Origin: Cacajao melanocephalus
Taxonomy: Eukaryota; Chordata; Mammalia; Primates; Pitheciidae
Assembly: GCA_963573385.1 (NCBI GenBank)
Contig: CAUYLG010022104.1
Location: 62,001-126,000 of the forward strand
DNA length: 64,000 nt
Direction: 5' to 3'
The notes under the pieces were generated by a model. That model did not search any database and was not told the origin of the DNA. It was given only the letters and a program-made list of their open reading frames with translations. Each line of letters opens with the position of its first letter. Within the stretch, counting starts at the first letter, position 1. Both the position numbers and the translations under genes were made by a program. Below, in pieces: positions 33,380 to 46,747 of this stretch.

Positions 33380-34210
33380 TTTCAGTGTTTTAAAAATTCA
33401 TTTATATATATTTTTCACTTACAGTTTGAAAAATATATATTTCAAAAAGTTTTGTTTGTAATTTCTCCTTTGATCAATAGGTTGTATGTAATTCATTTCT
33501 TAATTCCCAAATATATATTAATTCAACATTTTTTTTGGTTCTGGATTTCTGGATTTACTTCTTTGTGATCAGAGGTTAGATTATGCATGACTTTAATACA
33601 CTGAAATTCACTGAGTCTTACTTTGGGTTCAACGTATGGTGGAGATCTAGAAATGTTCTATTTCCCTTGAAATTAAGGTACATTTATTTTGACAATTCTA
33701 CAGTTGCTATGCATGTAATTACACACGTACACACCCGAACTCAGCCAAGGTTGCTAAAAGTATATTTCAGTCTTCCGTGTATTTGTTATGTTTTTATCTT
33801 GTTTTATCAGTATCTGATAAGTATGTTGAAAAACTTCTGAGATAGTTGTGAATTTGTTCATTTAACTACAAATTTCTGTTAATGTTTACTACATAAATAT
33901 TGTGGGTATAACGTTGGGGGAATACTAATTGGGAATTGCTATATTTTGTTATTATGAAATATGCTTCCTTTTTTCTAAGATTTTGTTTTGTTTTTAATAC
34001 AATCTAATAATTTTTATGTTGATTGGAACATTCATTACTTTACATTTGTTGTAAGTAATTATTTTGGATTTAATTCATCTGATTTTTACTTATCTATAGT
34101 TTTAATGTACATCCTACTCTATATCCCTTTTTGTCTCCTTTTTGAGTCTTTAAAAAACACTTTAAAAAATCTTTTTCAGATAGATTTTGTAGACAACCAC
34201 TTACATTATT
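33380..34210 (-). mobile_element. Ancient L1 (L1M-type), outer element, second segment
   Basis: This resumes the antisense L1 that stopped at 31985. 'tttctcctttgatcaatagg' (33462-33481), 'ttgtgatcagaggttagatt' (33563-33582) and 'tatagttttaatgtacatcc' (34095-34114) correspond to the next block of the L1 map. The pattern fades near 34210. Many indels have removed any open frame. Confidence 0.55.
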
Positions 34211-34680
34211 AAACCTAGGCAACAGTATTATGTCCTAGAATCCAGCTGTTTCTGCTTTAGAGAGTGAGATTGCCTTTTTAGAAAACATAGTCATAGACTG
34301 TTCTGTTTGCCTTATGTATTTGTGTAAGTGTAGGCACAAGTATTTGCTCTGACATAAACTCTACTCTGACTGGCTAAGAGGAAATTAAAGACTATCCAGA
34401 TGTCTATGACAACTTCAGAACATCCATTTTAGACTTTTTTTTTTTTTTGGCTTTCTGAGCAGAAATGCTATCATTTATTACTTTTGTTAAGGCTAAAAAT
34501 AAGTTTTGAAACATCTTGTCTAGTTTTCTTCTTATGAAAATTATAGCTTGAAGAATAAACATGAAAAGAGAATATCTTTTCTGGAAGTTTTAAAATTAAT
34601 TTTAAATACTTGAGTTGATTTTATTTTGTAGGCTTCTAGGTGTTATATTTAAGGAAATATAATTCACTAATGGCATGGTT
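34211..34680. other. Unclassified stretch
   Basis: No recognisable repeat or gene. A T-run lies at 34438-34449. Confidence 0.5.
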
Positions 34681-35110
34681 GTATTAGTTTATTTTCTGTT
34701 ACTTATAACAAAATGCTTGAAACTGGGTAACTTATAAATAAAATGAATTTATTTTTTGTAGTTACAGAAACTGGAAGTCTAAGGTCAAGGGACCACATTT
34801 GGAGAGAACTGTTTTGGCTTGTAGAGTCTCTGTGCAGAGTCCCAAGGAGGCACAGGGTATCCCATGGAGAGGGGCCTGAGCATGCTAATGTACTTACTCG
34901 GGTCTCTCTTCCTCTTCTTATCAAGCCGCCACTTCCACTTCCATAACTCAGTTTATTAACCCACTAATTTATGAATGAATTAATCCATTAATGGGAGCAA
35001 AGCTTTCATAATGGAACCACCTCTTAAAAGAGCCAGTTTTTAATACTGCCACAATGGGGATTCGGTTTCCAACACATGAAATTTGGGGTAAACATTCAAA
35101 CCCTATGAAT
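34681..35110 (-). mobile_element. MST-type MaLR LTR
   Basis: Antisense MaLR LTR beginning 'ttgtattagtttattttctg' (34679-34698) and ending 'aaacattcaaaccctatgaa' (35091-35110). Internal matches include 'gaaactgggtaacttataaa' (34719-34738), 'ttcataatggaaccacctct' (35006-35025) and 'atggggattcggtttccaac' (35054-35073). No internal region is attached, so it is solo. Confidence 0.8.
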
Positions 35111-35908
35111 GATTATTTTCAACATCTGGAAATTTCTAACATTTGCTCCAAATATCGAGGATAAGAGTGTGCTAGAAAGATATAAGCCTGATGTTCATAT
35201 AAGACATAGTATCCCAGTAGAGTATACATTGTATGAGGGGCATAAGTATCATTTATTGCAATAGAAATGTCAATTTATGTGCTTTGAGTTGGGCATATTC
35301 CTTGAGTGGAATTAGACATCTGTGAAGTAGGCCAAACTGTCTCTGAAGAAACAAACTATCACAGCTTAGACCCCCTATTAGTGCCTGTTCTTGATTAACT
35401 AGGCCTTGTTGATAGGATTCTAATGACCTTGGCAGAAGCATTTTGTCGTTGAGGTCAAGGTTCAGTTTGCAAAATTGAAGGTGAGAGAAGCTAAAATGCC
35501 AAGAATGTCATGTTAAAGAGAATTTGTCTTTTGAAGTATTTCAGGGAATACAGGGAATAGCTATTAAATTTTATCAGCAAGGTTAAGGAACAAGTGACAG
35601 ATGCATAAATTCATTAGATTTAGAGGAGCAGCTATCGTCTGGAAAAAAATGTGTAAGAGTTTTGCTTTTCCTTAAGTGGTAAAAGGTGAACATATGGAGC
35701 CAGAAAAATAAGATGAACAGAAAAGGGAGCATATCAGTGTTTTAGCAGACATCATACTGGAATAATAGGCAAGCTTACTAGCAGAGTAGAAAGACTGAAA
35801 GGGTATTGAAGAATTGGATCTAAACAGCTTCTAAATGATTCCTAAACCTCCCCTCCATTTTTTTTTAAAGATTTGTAAATTAAATGAAGGCCCATTAGTG
35901 AAGAGAAA
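35111..35908. other. Unclassified stretch
   Basis: About 0.8 kb without a recognised element. A T9 run lies at 35858-35866. The 35253-35441 minus open stretch has no family resemblance. Confidence 0.5.
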
Positions 35909-36033
35909 GTGCTATGGACTGAATTGTGTTTCATCCACAATTTACATGTTGAAGCCCTAATTCACAATGTGACTGTGTTTAAAGATAGGGCTTCAGGAGG
36001 CAATTAAAGTTTAATGAGGTCAAAAGAGTAGGG
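35909..36033 (+). mobile_element. MLT1 LTR, 5' part (interrupted)
   Basis: Start of a MaLR MLT1 LTR: 'gtgctatggactgaattgtg' (35910-35929), 'atgttgaagccctaattcac' (35946-35965) and 'ttaatgaggtcaaaagagta' (36011-36030). The LTR is broken here by an Alu and an L1-derived insert. It resumes near 36534 and again at about 36866. Confidence 0.85.
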
Positions 36034-36530
<497 letters not shown>

Positions 36531-36533
36531 ATT

Positions 36534-36563
36534 GTTAGCCTTACAGGAAAAGAGAGAGATTTT
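36534..36563 (+). mobile_element. MLT1 LTR, short middle piece
   Basis: 'agccttacaggaaaagagag' (36537-36556) corresponds to the 'gtccttataagaaagagaga'-like block of MLT1. It continues the LTR after the L1-derived insert and before the second Alu. Confidence 0.6.
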
Positions 36564-36865
36564 ATTTTTTTTTTGGTTGAAATGGAGTCTTGCTCTGTCG
36601 CCCAGGCTGGAGTGCAGTGGTGCCATCTCTCGGCTCACCGCAACCTCTACCTCCCGGGTTCAAGGGATTCTTTTGCCTTAGCCTCCCGAGTAGCTGGGCT
36701 TAGAAGTGCACGCCATGCCCGCACGTCCAGCTAATTTTTGTATTTTTAGTAGAGACAGGGTTTCACCACATTGGCCAGGCTGGTCTCGAATTTCTGATCT
36801 CAGGTGATCCACCTGCGTCAGCTTCCCAAAGTGCTAGGATTACAGACGTGAGCCACCGCACCCAG
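36564..36865 (-). mobile_element. Alu SINE
   Basis: Antisense full-length Alu with a T-rich tail side (36561-36574) and body to 'gtgagccaccgcacccag'. The flanks AAAAGAGAGAGATTTT (left, about 36548-36563) and AAAGAGAAATTT (right, 36866-36877) are a degenerate target-site duplication in MLT1. A small insertion duplicates 'atgcccgca' near 36716-36724. Confidence 0.95.
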
Positions 36866-37076
36866 AAAGAGAAATTTCTGTGTATGTATGCGTACACATT
36901 GGGGAAAGACGATGTAAGGTCACAGCAAAAGGTGGCTGTCTGCAAGTGAGGATTGAGGCCTCACCAGAATCCAACCATGCTGGCACCCTGATGTTAGGCT
37001 TCTCAGTGTCCAGACTGTGAGAAAATAAATTTCTGTTGTGTTAGCCACCCAGTCTCTGGTAACAGACTAATACAGG
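36866..37076 (+). mobile_element. MLT1 LTR, 3' part
   Basis: The remainder of the MLT1 LTR: 'ggggaaagacgatgtaaggt' (36901-36920), 'tgtgagaaaataaatttctg' (37016-37035), and the terminal 'ggtaacagactaatacagg' (37058-37076). The AATAAA polyadenylation signal lies at 37024-37029. Together with 35909-36033 and 36534-36563 it reconstitutes the map of one LTR. Confidence 0.85.
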
Positions 37077-37708
37077 AAGTAATAAACATCTTTTGAGGTA
37101 GGAAACATGAATCTGAGGATCACTACTTCCGAGTCTTACTCTTATGTCAGTTGTTAACAGTACCTGATAAAATTGTTTTCATTGAGGTTCAAGGGTAGGC
37201 ATTCTGGTGTCTTTTCCAGAAGACTACATTTTCAGATTATAGATCATGTAGAGGTGGGTGTTTTAGAAATGCACATATCTGTCAATCTAGAGCTAGAGGT
37301 ATCCTGAGTCCATGTAGTTACTAGTCATAACTGTTTGTAACTGAGTAGACTCTAAGACTGATAATGAAATTGTCAAATGCCTAAGGTAGCCTGTTATTAA
37401 TTAATCAGGAGATAACCTATGTGTCCCAGATGGCTTGGTCATATAAACATTAAATCTAACAGTAATACTTTAGGCCATGTAAGTTTGAGGGTTGCTGAGA
37501 ACTTTCATAATTTTACTTTTATAATTCCATAGTTCCCTTAATTTTTCTTCAGGACTATTGATGAAAAAGATGGTGAAGTTTCTGGATAAAACACAAAAGC
37601 TACTTTTCAGCATTCCTTAATTAGAGTGCTAGAAAAATAAGTGTCTCTTGTCAGTAGAAAGAAAGGCAGAAATTCCTCACGTTGAAACACAAAACCAAGC
37701 ATTTTTTG
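37077..37708. other. Unclassified stretch
   Basis: No repeat, RNA or gene recognised between the MLT1 LTR and the old L1. Confidence 0.5.
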
Positions 37709-37709
37709 G

Positions 37710-39222
<1,513 letters not shown>

Positions 39223-40081
39223 AGCATAAATGGTATCTTTTTTTTTCTTTTGGTACTTTAAGTTCTAGGGCACATGTGCAGAACATGCAAGTTTGTTACA
39301 TAGGTATACACGTACCATGGTGGTTGGCTGCATCCATCACCCTGTCATCTACATTAGGTACATTAAGTATTTCTCCTAAAGATGTTCCTCCCTTGCCTCC
39401 ACCTCCCAAGAGTCCTCAGTGTGTGATATTCTCCTCCCTGTGTCCATGTGTTCTCATTGTTCAATTCCTACTTATGAGTGAGGATATGCAGTGTTTGGTT
39501 TTCTGTTCCTGTGTTAGTTTGCTGAGAATGCTGGTTTCCAGCTTCATCAGTGTCCCTGCAAAGGACATGAACTCATCCTTTCTTATGGCTGAATAGTATT
39601 CCATGGTGTATATATGCCACATTTTCTTTATCTAGTCTATAATTGATGGGCATTTGGGTGGATTCCAAATCTTTGCTATTGTGAACAGTGCTGCAATAAA
39701 CATACTTGTGCTTGTGTATTTATAATAGAATAATTTATAATTATTTGAGTGTATACCCAGTAATGGAATTGCTGGGTCAAATGGTATTTCATGTTCTAGA
39801 TCCTAGAACTAGGATCTAAAGTAATCGCCACACTGTCTTCCACAATGGTTGAACTAATTTACACTCCCACCAACAGCGTAAAAGCGTTCCTATTTCTCCA
39901 CATTCTCTACAGCATCTGTCGTCTCCTGACTTTTTAATGATCGCCATTCTAACTGGCATGAGATGGTATCTCAATGCAGTATTAATTTGCATTTCTCTAA
40001 TGAACGGTGATGATAAGCTTTTTCTCGTATGTTTATTGGCTGCATAAATGTCTCCTTTTGAGAAGCGTTTATTCATATCCT

Positions 40082-40687
40082 TTACCCATATTTTGATGGG
40101 GTTGTTTTTTTCCTGTAAATTTGTTTAAGTTCTTGGCAGACTCTGGATATTAGCCCTTTGTCAGATGGGTAGACTGCAAAAATTTTCTCCCATTCTGTAG
40201 GTTGCCTGTTCACTCTGATGCTAGTTTCTTTTCCTGTGCAGAAGCTTTTTAGTTTAATTAGATCCCACTTGTCAATTTTGGCTTTTCTTGCCTTTGCTTT
40301 TGGTGTTTTAGTCATGAAGTCTTTGCCCATGCCTATGTACTCAATAGTATTGCCTAGGTTTACTTCTAGGGTTTTTGTAGTTTTAGGTCTTACATTTAAA
40401 TCTTTAATCCATCTTGAGTTAATTTTTGTATAAGGTATAAAGAAGGGATTCAATTTCAGCTTTCTGCATATGTCTAGCCAGTTTTCCCAACACCAGTTAT
40501 TAAATAGGGAATGCTTTTTCCATTGCTTGCTTTTGTCAGGTTTCTCAAAGATCAGATGATTGTAGGTGTGTGACAATATTTGAGAGGCCTCTGCTCTGCT
40601 CCATTTGTCTATACATCTGTTTTGATACCAGTACCATGCTGTTTTGGTTACTGTAGCCTTGTAGTATGGTTTGAAGTCAGGTAGCAT
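40082..40687 (-). pseudogene. L1 ORF2 fragment downstream of the RT domain
   Basis: This 201-codon open stretch is the longest in the window. It lies C-terminal to the reverse transcriptase core of ORF2. It shows N-terminal [10 protein letters not shown], an I-D-K-W-S-R-A-E segment, and a C-terminal Q-E-L-K-Q-I-Y motif. It is followed downstream by another open piece (39816-40076) in a different frame, so a frameshift or stop separates them. It is not a functional gene. Confidence 0.9.
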
Positions 40688-40759
40688 GATGCCTCTAGCC
40701 TTTTTTTTTTTTTGGTTGCTTAGAATTGTCTTGGCTATGTGGGCTCTCTTTTGGTTCTA

Positions 40760-41035
<276 letters not shown>

Positions 41036-41225
41036 TCACTCATGATTTGGCTCTTTTTGTTTTTGGTGTATATGAATATACATTGATTTTGTATCCTGAG
41101 ACTTTGCTGAAGTTCTTTATCAGCTTGAGGAGATTTTGGGCTGAGATGAGGGGTCTTCTAAATATACAATCATGTCATCTGCAAAAGAGACAGTTTGACT
41201 TCCTCTTTACCTATCTGAATACCCT

Positions 41226-41540
41226 TTACATTTTCTCTTGCCTGCTTGTCCTGGCCAGAACTTCTACTGCTACAATGAATAGGAGTGGTGAGAGAGGGCA
41301 TCCTTGTCTTATGCCAGATTTCAAAGGGAATGCATCCAATTTTTGCCCATTCGGTATGATATTGGCTGTGGGTTTATGATAAATAACTCTTATTATTTTG
41401 AGATATGTTCCATCAATACCTAGTTTATTGAGAGTTTTCAGCCTGAAGCATTGTTGAATTTTTTCAAAGGCCTTCTCTGCATCTATTGAGATAATAATGT
41501 GGTTTTTGTCTTTGGTTGTGTTTATATGGTGTATTATCAA
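41226..41540 (-). pseudogene. L1 ORF2 reverse transcriptase core fragment
   Basis: A 104-codon stretch holding reverse transcriptase motifs. S-I-D-A-E-K-A-F (residues 18-25) contains the first catalytic aspartate region, and [10 protein letters not shown] (about residues 75-84) is the following conserved block. The F-A-D-D box lies just downstream at 41174-41185. The N-terminus is cut by the inversion junction at 41540. Confidence 0.9.
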
Positions 41541-42083
41541 AGTAAAGGGATGAAGGAATATTTACTAAGCAAAATGGAAAGCAAAAAAAAAGCAGGGGTT
41601 GCAATAGTAGTCTCTCATAAAACAGACTTTAAACCATCAGAGATCAAAAGAGACAAAGAAGGGCATTACATAATGGCAAAGGGATCAATGCAACAAGTAG
41701 AGCTAACTATCCTAAATACACATGCACCCAATGCAGGAGCACCCAGATTCATAAAGCAAGTTCTTAGAGACCTACAAAGAGAGATAGACTCCCACACAAT
41801 AATAGTGGGAGACTTTAACACTCCACTGTCAATATTAGACAGATCAACAAGACAGAAAATTAACAAGGATATCCAGGAGTTGAACTCAGCTCTGGACCAA
41901 GTGGACCTGATAGACATCTACAGAACCCTTTGCCCCAAATCAACAGAATATATGTTCTTTTCAGCACCACATTGTACTTATTCTAAAATTGACCAAGTAA
42001 TTGGAAGTAAATCACTCCTCAGCAAATACAAAAGAATGGAAATCATAACAGTCTCTCAGACCATAGTGCAATCTCAGGATTAA
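41541..42083 (+). pseudogene. L1 ORF2 endonuclease fragment
   Basis: An open stretch reading through the C-terminal half of the apurinic/apyrimidinic-type endonuclease. The G-D-F-N-T-P-L motif, containing catalytic Asp and Asn residues of this enzyme family, is present (about 41811-41831). An N-T-H-A-P-N motif precedes it. The open frame formally extends upstream to 41499 across the inversion junction, so its first 14 codons are unrelated antisense L1 sequence. The N-terminal half of the domain is absent. Confidence 0.9.
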
Positions 42084-42177
42084 GAAACTCACTCAAAACC
42101 ACACAACTACATGGAAACTGAACAACCTGCTCCTGAATGACTACTGGTTACATAACAAAATCAAGGCAGAAATAAAG

Positions 42178-42976
42178 ATGTGCTTTGAAACCAATGACAA
42201 TGAAGATACAATGTACCAGAATCTCTGGGACACATTTAGAGCAGTGTGTAGAGGGAAATTTACAGCACTAAATGACCAAAAGAGAAAGCAGGAAAGATTT
42301 AAAATCGACACCCTAATATCAAAAGTAAAAGAACTAGAGAAGCAAAAACAAATTCTAAAGGCAGCAGAAGACAAGAAATAACTAAGATCAGAGCAGAAAT
42401 GAAGGAGATAGAGACATGAAAAACCCTTCAAAAATCAATGAATATAGGAGCTGGCTTTTTGAAAAGATCAACAAAATAGATAGACCGCTGGCCAGACTAA
42501 TAAAGAAGAAAAGAGAGAAGAATCACACAGATTAAATAAAAAATGATAAAGGTAATTTCACCATTGATCCCATAGAAATACAAACTACAATCAGAGAATA
42601 CTATAAACAACTCTAAGTAAAGAAAACGGAAAATCTAGAAGAAACCTATAAATTCTTGGACACTTATACCCTTCCAAAACTCAACAAGGAAGAAGTCAAA
42701 TCTCCGAATGGTTCTGAAATTGAGGCAGCAATTAATAGCTCACCAACCAAAAAAAGTCTGGGACCAGACAGTTTCACAGCCAAATTCTACCAGAGGTACA
42801 AAGAGGAGCTGGCACCATTTCTTCTGAAACTATTCCAAATAATAGAAAAAGAGGGAATCCTCCCTAACTCATTTTATGAGACCAACATTATCCTGATATC
42901 AAAACTTGGTAGAGATACAACAAAAAATGAAAATTCCAGTATCCTTGATGAACATCCATGCAAAAATCCTCAATAA
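42178..42976 (+). pseudogene. L1 ORF2 linker and early RT, broken into pieces
   Basis: Two open pieces (42178-42381 and 42656-42976) continue the ORF2 sense frame. The second includes a [11 protein letters not shown] motif, the conserved entry to the reverse transcriptase domain, and ends in a frameshift. A third short piece, 42906-43169, crosses out of the L1 into the older element. Confidence 0.85.
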
Positions 42977-43091
42977 AATACTAGCAAACCAAATCCAACA
43001 GCACATCAAGCTTATCCATCAAGATCAAGTAGACTTCATCCCTGGGATGCAAGCCTGGTTCAATATACGCAAATCGATAAACGTGATGTTT

Positions 43092-44168
<1,077 letters not shown>

Positions 44169-44176
44169 TCCATTTT

Positions 44177-45594
44177 CATTTAAGAAATTAAAACACAATT
44201 ATTCATTGACCTATTGGTCATTCAAGAGCATATCATTTAATTTCTGTGTATTTGTATAGTCTCCAAAGATCCTCTTGTTATTAATTACTGTTTTTGTTCT
44301 GTTGTGGTCAAAAATGGTACTTGAAATGTTTTAACATTTTTGAATTTTTTTTGATTTGCATTGTGACCTAATGTATAATCTATCCTGGAGAATTTGCTGA
44401 TGAGGAAAATGAGTATTCTGCAACAGTTGAGTGAAATGTTCTGCAAATTTATGTTAGTTCTATTTGCTCTAGAGTGCAGTTTAACTCTGATGTTTCTTTG
44501 TTGATTTTCTTCCTGGATAATCTGTCTGTTGCTAAAAGTAGGATATTAAAGTCTCTTACACTTAATGTACTGCAGTCTATTTCTCCCTTTACATCTATTA
44601 ATATTTGCTTTATATATATGGGTGCTCTAGTGTTGGACACATATATTTTTCTATTATTATATTATCTGGCTGGACTGACTCATTTGTTATTTATATAATG
44701 ACTTCTTTCTCTATTTAGTTTTTGACTTAAAGTTATTTTATCTCTTGTAAGTATAGGTACTCCTGCTTTTTTTTTTTTGGTTTTCACTGGGTTTACATTT
44801 CTATGGAATATCTTTGTCCATTCTTTCACTTTTAATCTATATGTGTCTTTATAGGTAAAGTGTGTTTCTTGTAAGGAGCATAGAACTGAGACTTGTTTTT
44901 CAATCCATTTTGCCATACTATGTCTTTTAATTGGAAAATTTAGTTTATTTACATTCAGTGTTATTCTTAGTAGTTGGGGACTTATTGCTTCAATTTTATG
45001 GCTTATTCACAGTTGTAACTCCTTTCTTTGTTTTTTTCTTTCTTTTTTACTGTCTCTTCGTGATGAAGTCATTTTTTCAGATACTATATTTTAATTTGTT
45101 GCTTTTTTGTGTCTATTACAGGTTCTTGCTTTGTGGTTAATATAATCCTTACAAAAAACATGATGTAGTTATTACAAATTATTTAAAACTAATACCAACT
45201 TAACTTTGCAAAAAAGAAAAGAAACAAACAAAAAAACATGTACACATTAACTCCCTTTTCAATATTTTTGAATTTTTAATGTCACAATTTGCACTTTTTA
45301 TGTTTTCTATCACTTAACAAATTGTTGTCATTATTATTTTTAATAGATTTGTCTTTTAGTTGCTTTGGTAAAAATATAAATGGCTTACATACCACAAGTA
45401 CAGTATAAGTGAAAAAATTACATTAATATCCTTTTGTTCTTTTTGATTGGAAGAACTTCCTTTAGCATTTTTTTGTAGGACATGTCTGGTAGTAACAAAC
45501 TTCTTGGGCTTTTACCTGTCTGGTAACATCTTTATCTCTCCTTTATTTCTGAAGGATAGCTTTGCTGGATACTGTATTCTTGGTTGACAGAGTA
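44177..45594 (-). mobile_element. Old L1 copy A, segment 3
   Basis: Continuation of the antisense old L1: 'tattcattgacctattggtc' (44200-44219), 'taatctatcctggagaattt' (44375-44394), 'gtttcttgtaaggagcatag' (44864-44883), and 'tttctgaaggatagctttgc' (45546-45565). Small open pieces such as 44449-44640 (minus) are ORF2 endonuclease relics. The element stops at the next Alu. Confidence 0.75.
44449..44640 (-). pseudogene. Old L1 ORF2 endonuclease relic
   Basis: A 63-codon piece carrying a degenerate V-R-D-F-N-I-L-L motif in place of the G-D-F-N-T-P-L endonuclease motif. It is part of old L1 copy A and is clearly non-functional. Confidence 0.7.
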
Positions 45595-45901
45595 TTTTTT
45601 TGTTTGTTTTCTTTTTTTTGAGATGGAGGCTCGCTCTGTCACCCAGGCTGGAGTGCAATGGTGTAATCTCGGCTCACTACAACCTCCGCCTCCTGTGTTC
45701 AAGTGATTCTGCTGCCTCAGCCTCCTGAGTAGCTGAGATTACAGGCACACACCACCACACCCAGCTAATTTTTATATTTTTAGTAGAGATGGGGTTTCAC
45801 CATATTGGCCAGACTGGTCTCAAACTCCTGTCCTCAGGTGATCTGCCTGTCTCAGCCTACTGAAGTGTTGAGATTATAGGCATAACCCACTGAGCCTGGC
45901 C
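45595..45901 (-). mobile_element. Alu SINE
   Basis: Antisense full-length Alu: T-rich tail (about 45595-45619), 'acccaggctggagtgcaatg' (45641-45660), 'tttagtagagatggggtttc' (45779-45798). It ends 'acccactgagcctggcct'. It lies at the boundary between two old L1 copies whose maps overlap. No clear target-site duplication was found. Confidence 0.95.
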
Positions 45902-45903
45902 TT

Positions 45904-46374
45904 AGGATTAATTTTTAAGGGTTACTTCAGGAATTATAATTAAGAATAATCAAGATCTGATTAATAGCAAATTAATTTAAAAGTATAAAAACACTCTTAT
46001 TCAATACATATTCATTTTCTCCCTCTTTCTTGTGTAATTGCCAATCCAAATTATATCTTTTTTATTATTAGGTATCAATAGTTTCATAAATATTATTTTA
46101 TAAAGTTGCTTTTAAATTACATAAGAAAAATAATAAATTACCAAAAAATATATTTATATTTTTTTCTATTTATTTGGTTACCCTTTAACAATGTTTGTCA
46201 TTTTTGTGGTGGTTTGACTTATTCTTCAGTGTCCTTTTATTTCAGTTGAGGGATCTCCTTTAGTATTTTTTTATACAGAAAATCTAGTAGTGATAAATTC
46301 TTTCAGTCTTTATGTTAATTTCTCCTTTGCTTTTAATAATAATTTTGAAAAATATAATATCTTTAGTTGCCAGT
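45904..46374 (-). mobile_element. Old L1 (L1M-type) copy B, segment 1
   Basis: Antisense old L1 that re-enters the L1 map about 0.4-0.5 kb before the point where copy A stopped. The block 'atctcctttagtattttttt' (46253-46272) repeats the position of 'acttcctttagcattttttt' (45453-45472) in copy A. This overlap shows it is a second L1 rather than a continuation. Confidence 0.6.
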
Positions 46375-46743
46375 TGTTAGGGTCACAGCAAGGCAAGGCC
46401 ATAGACTCCCTCCTCATTCTCCCCTGCTAAGCTGAGCTCATAACAAAAACAGCCTCAAGCCTTGTAAACAGGGTACCTAGGTTCCAGGATGTGGTTGCAC
46501 CCAGCTCTCAAACCTAGGATGTTAACCCAATTAAGCAGAATGTCAGCCTCTGAGAACCAAGATGCGGTTTTTCTTAGAATAGCACGCGCCTACCTGCAAA
46601 CACCCTATATAAATCCCATAGTCTGTAAACCATGCTGCTACCTTCACTGCCTGTGGTGAGGCAGCCAGCTTGGCAGTTTGAAATAAACTTGCTAAACCTG
46701 ACCCTGGGTTTGCCTCTCCATCCTTTCGGTCAACCGTACCTTT
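46375..46743 (+). mobile_element. ERV1-type solo LTR (family not assigned)
   Basis: A GC-richer insert in L1 copy B, beginning TGTTAGGGTCACAGCAAGGC. It has a TATA box (TATATAAAT, 46606-46614) and an AATAAA polyadenylation signal (46682-46687) about 70 bases downstream, which fits a short-R LTR. A CAGT 4-mer precedes it (46371-46374) and follows it (46744-46747), a plausible target-site duplication. No viral genes are attached. Its right end does not show the expected CA terminus, so the boundary is approximate. Confidence 0.65.
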
Positions 46744-46747
46744 CAGT

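Larger units (their letters stand above)
41541..43089 (+). mobile_element. Twin-primed L1 (L1PA-type), inverted 5' part
   Basis: The 5' portion of the same L1 in opposite orientation. It begins inside the endonuclease domain ('aaagggatgaaggaatattt') and runs through the endonuclease-RT linker to the start of the reverse transcriptase. It ends at 'cgcaaatcgataaacgtgat' (43068-43087). That end is directly adjacent, on the L1 map, to the base where the antisense part stops at 41540. The L1 is therefore cut once and flipped with little or no loss, as expected of twin priming. The right target-site duplication ATGGTATTTTTG lies at 43092-43103. Confidence 0.95.

Noticed and set aside
40082..40687. 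Longest open reading frame (201 codons) as a candidate gene
   Set aside because: It is L1 ORF2 sequence in a decayed, twin-primed L1; the upstream and downstream parts are in other frames.
41499..42083. 194-codon + strand open frame as a possible endonuclease gene
   Set aside because: It is the L1 ORF2 endonuclease relic. Its first codons come from antisense L1 sequence across the inversion junction, and the N-terminal half of the domain is missing.
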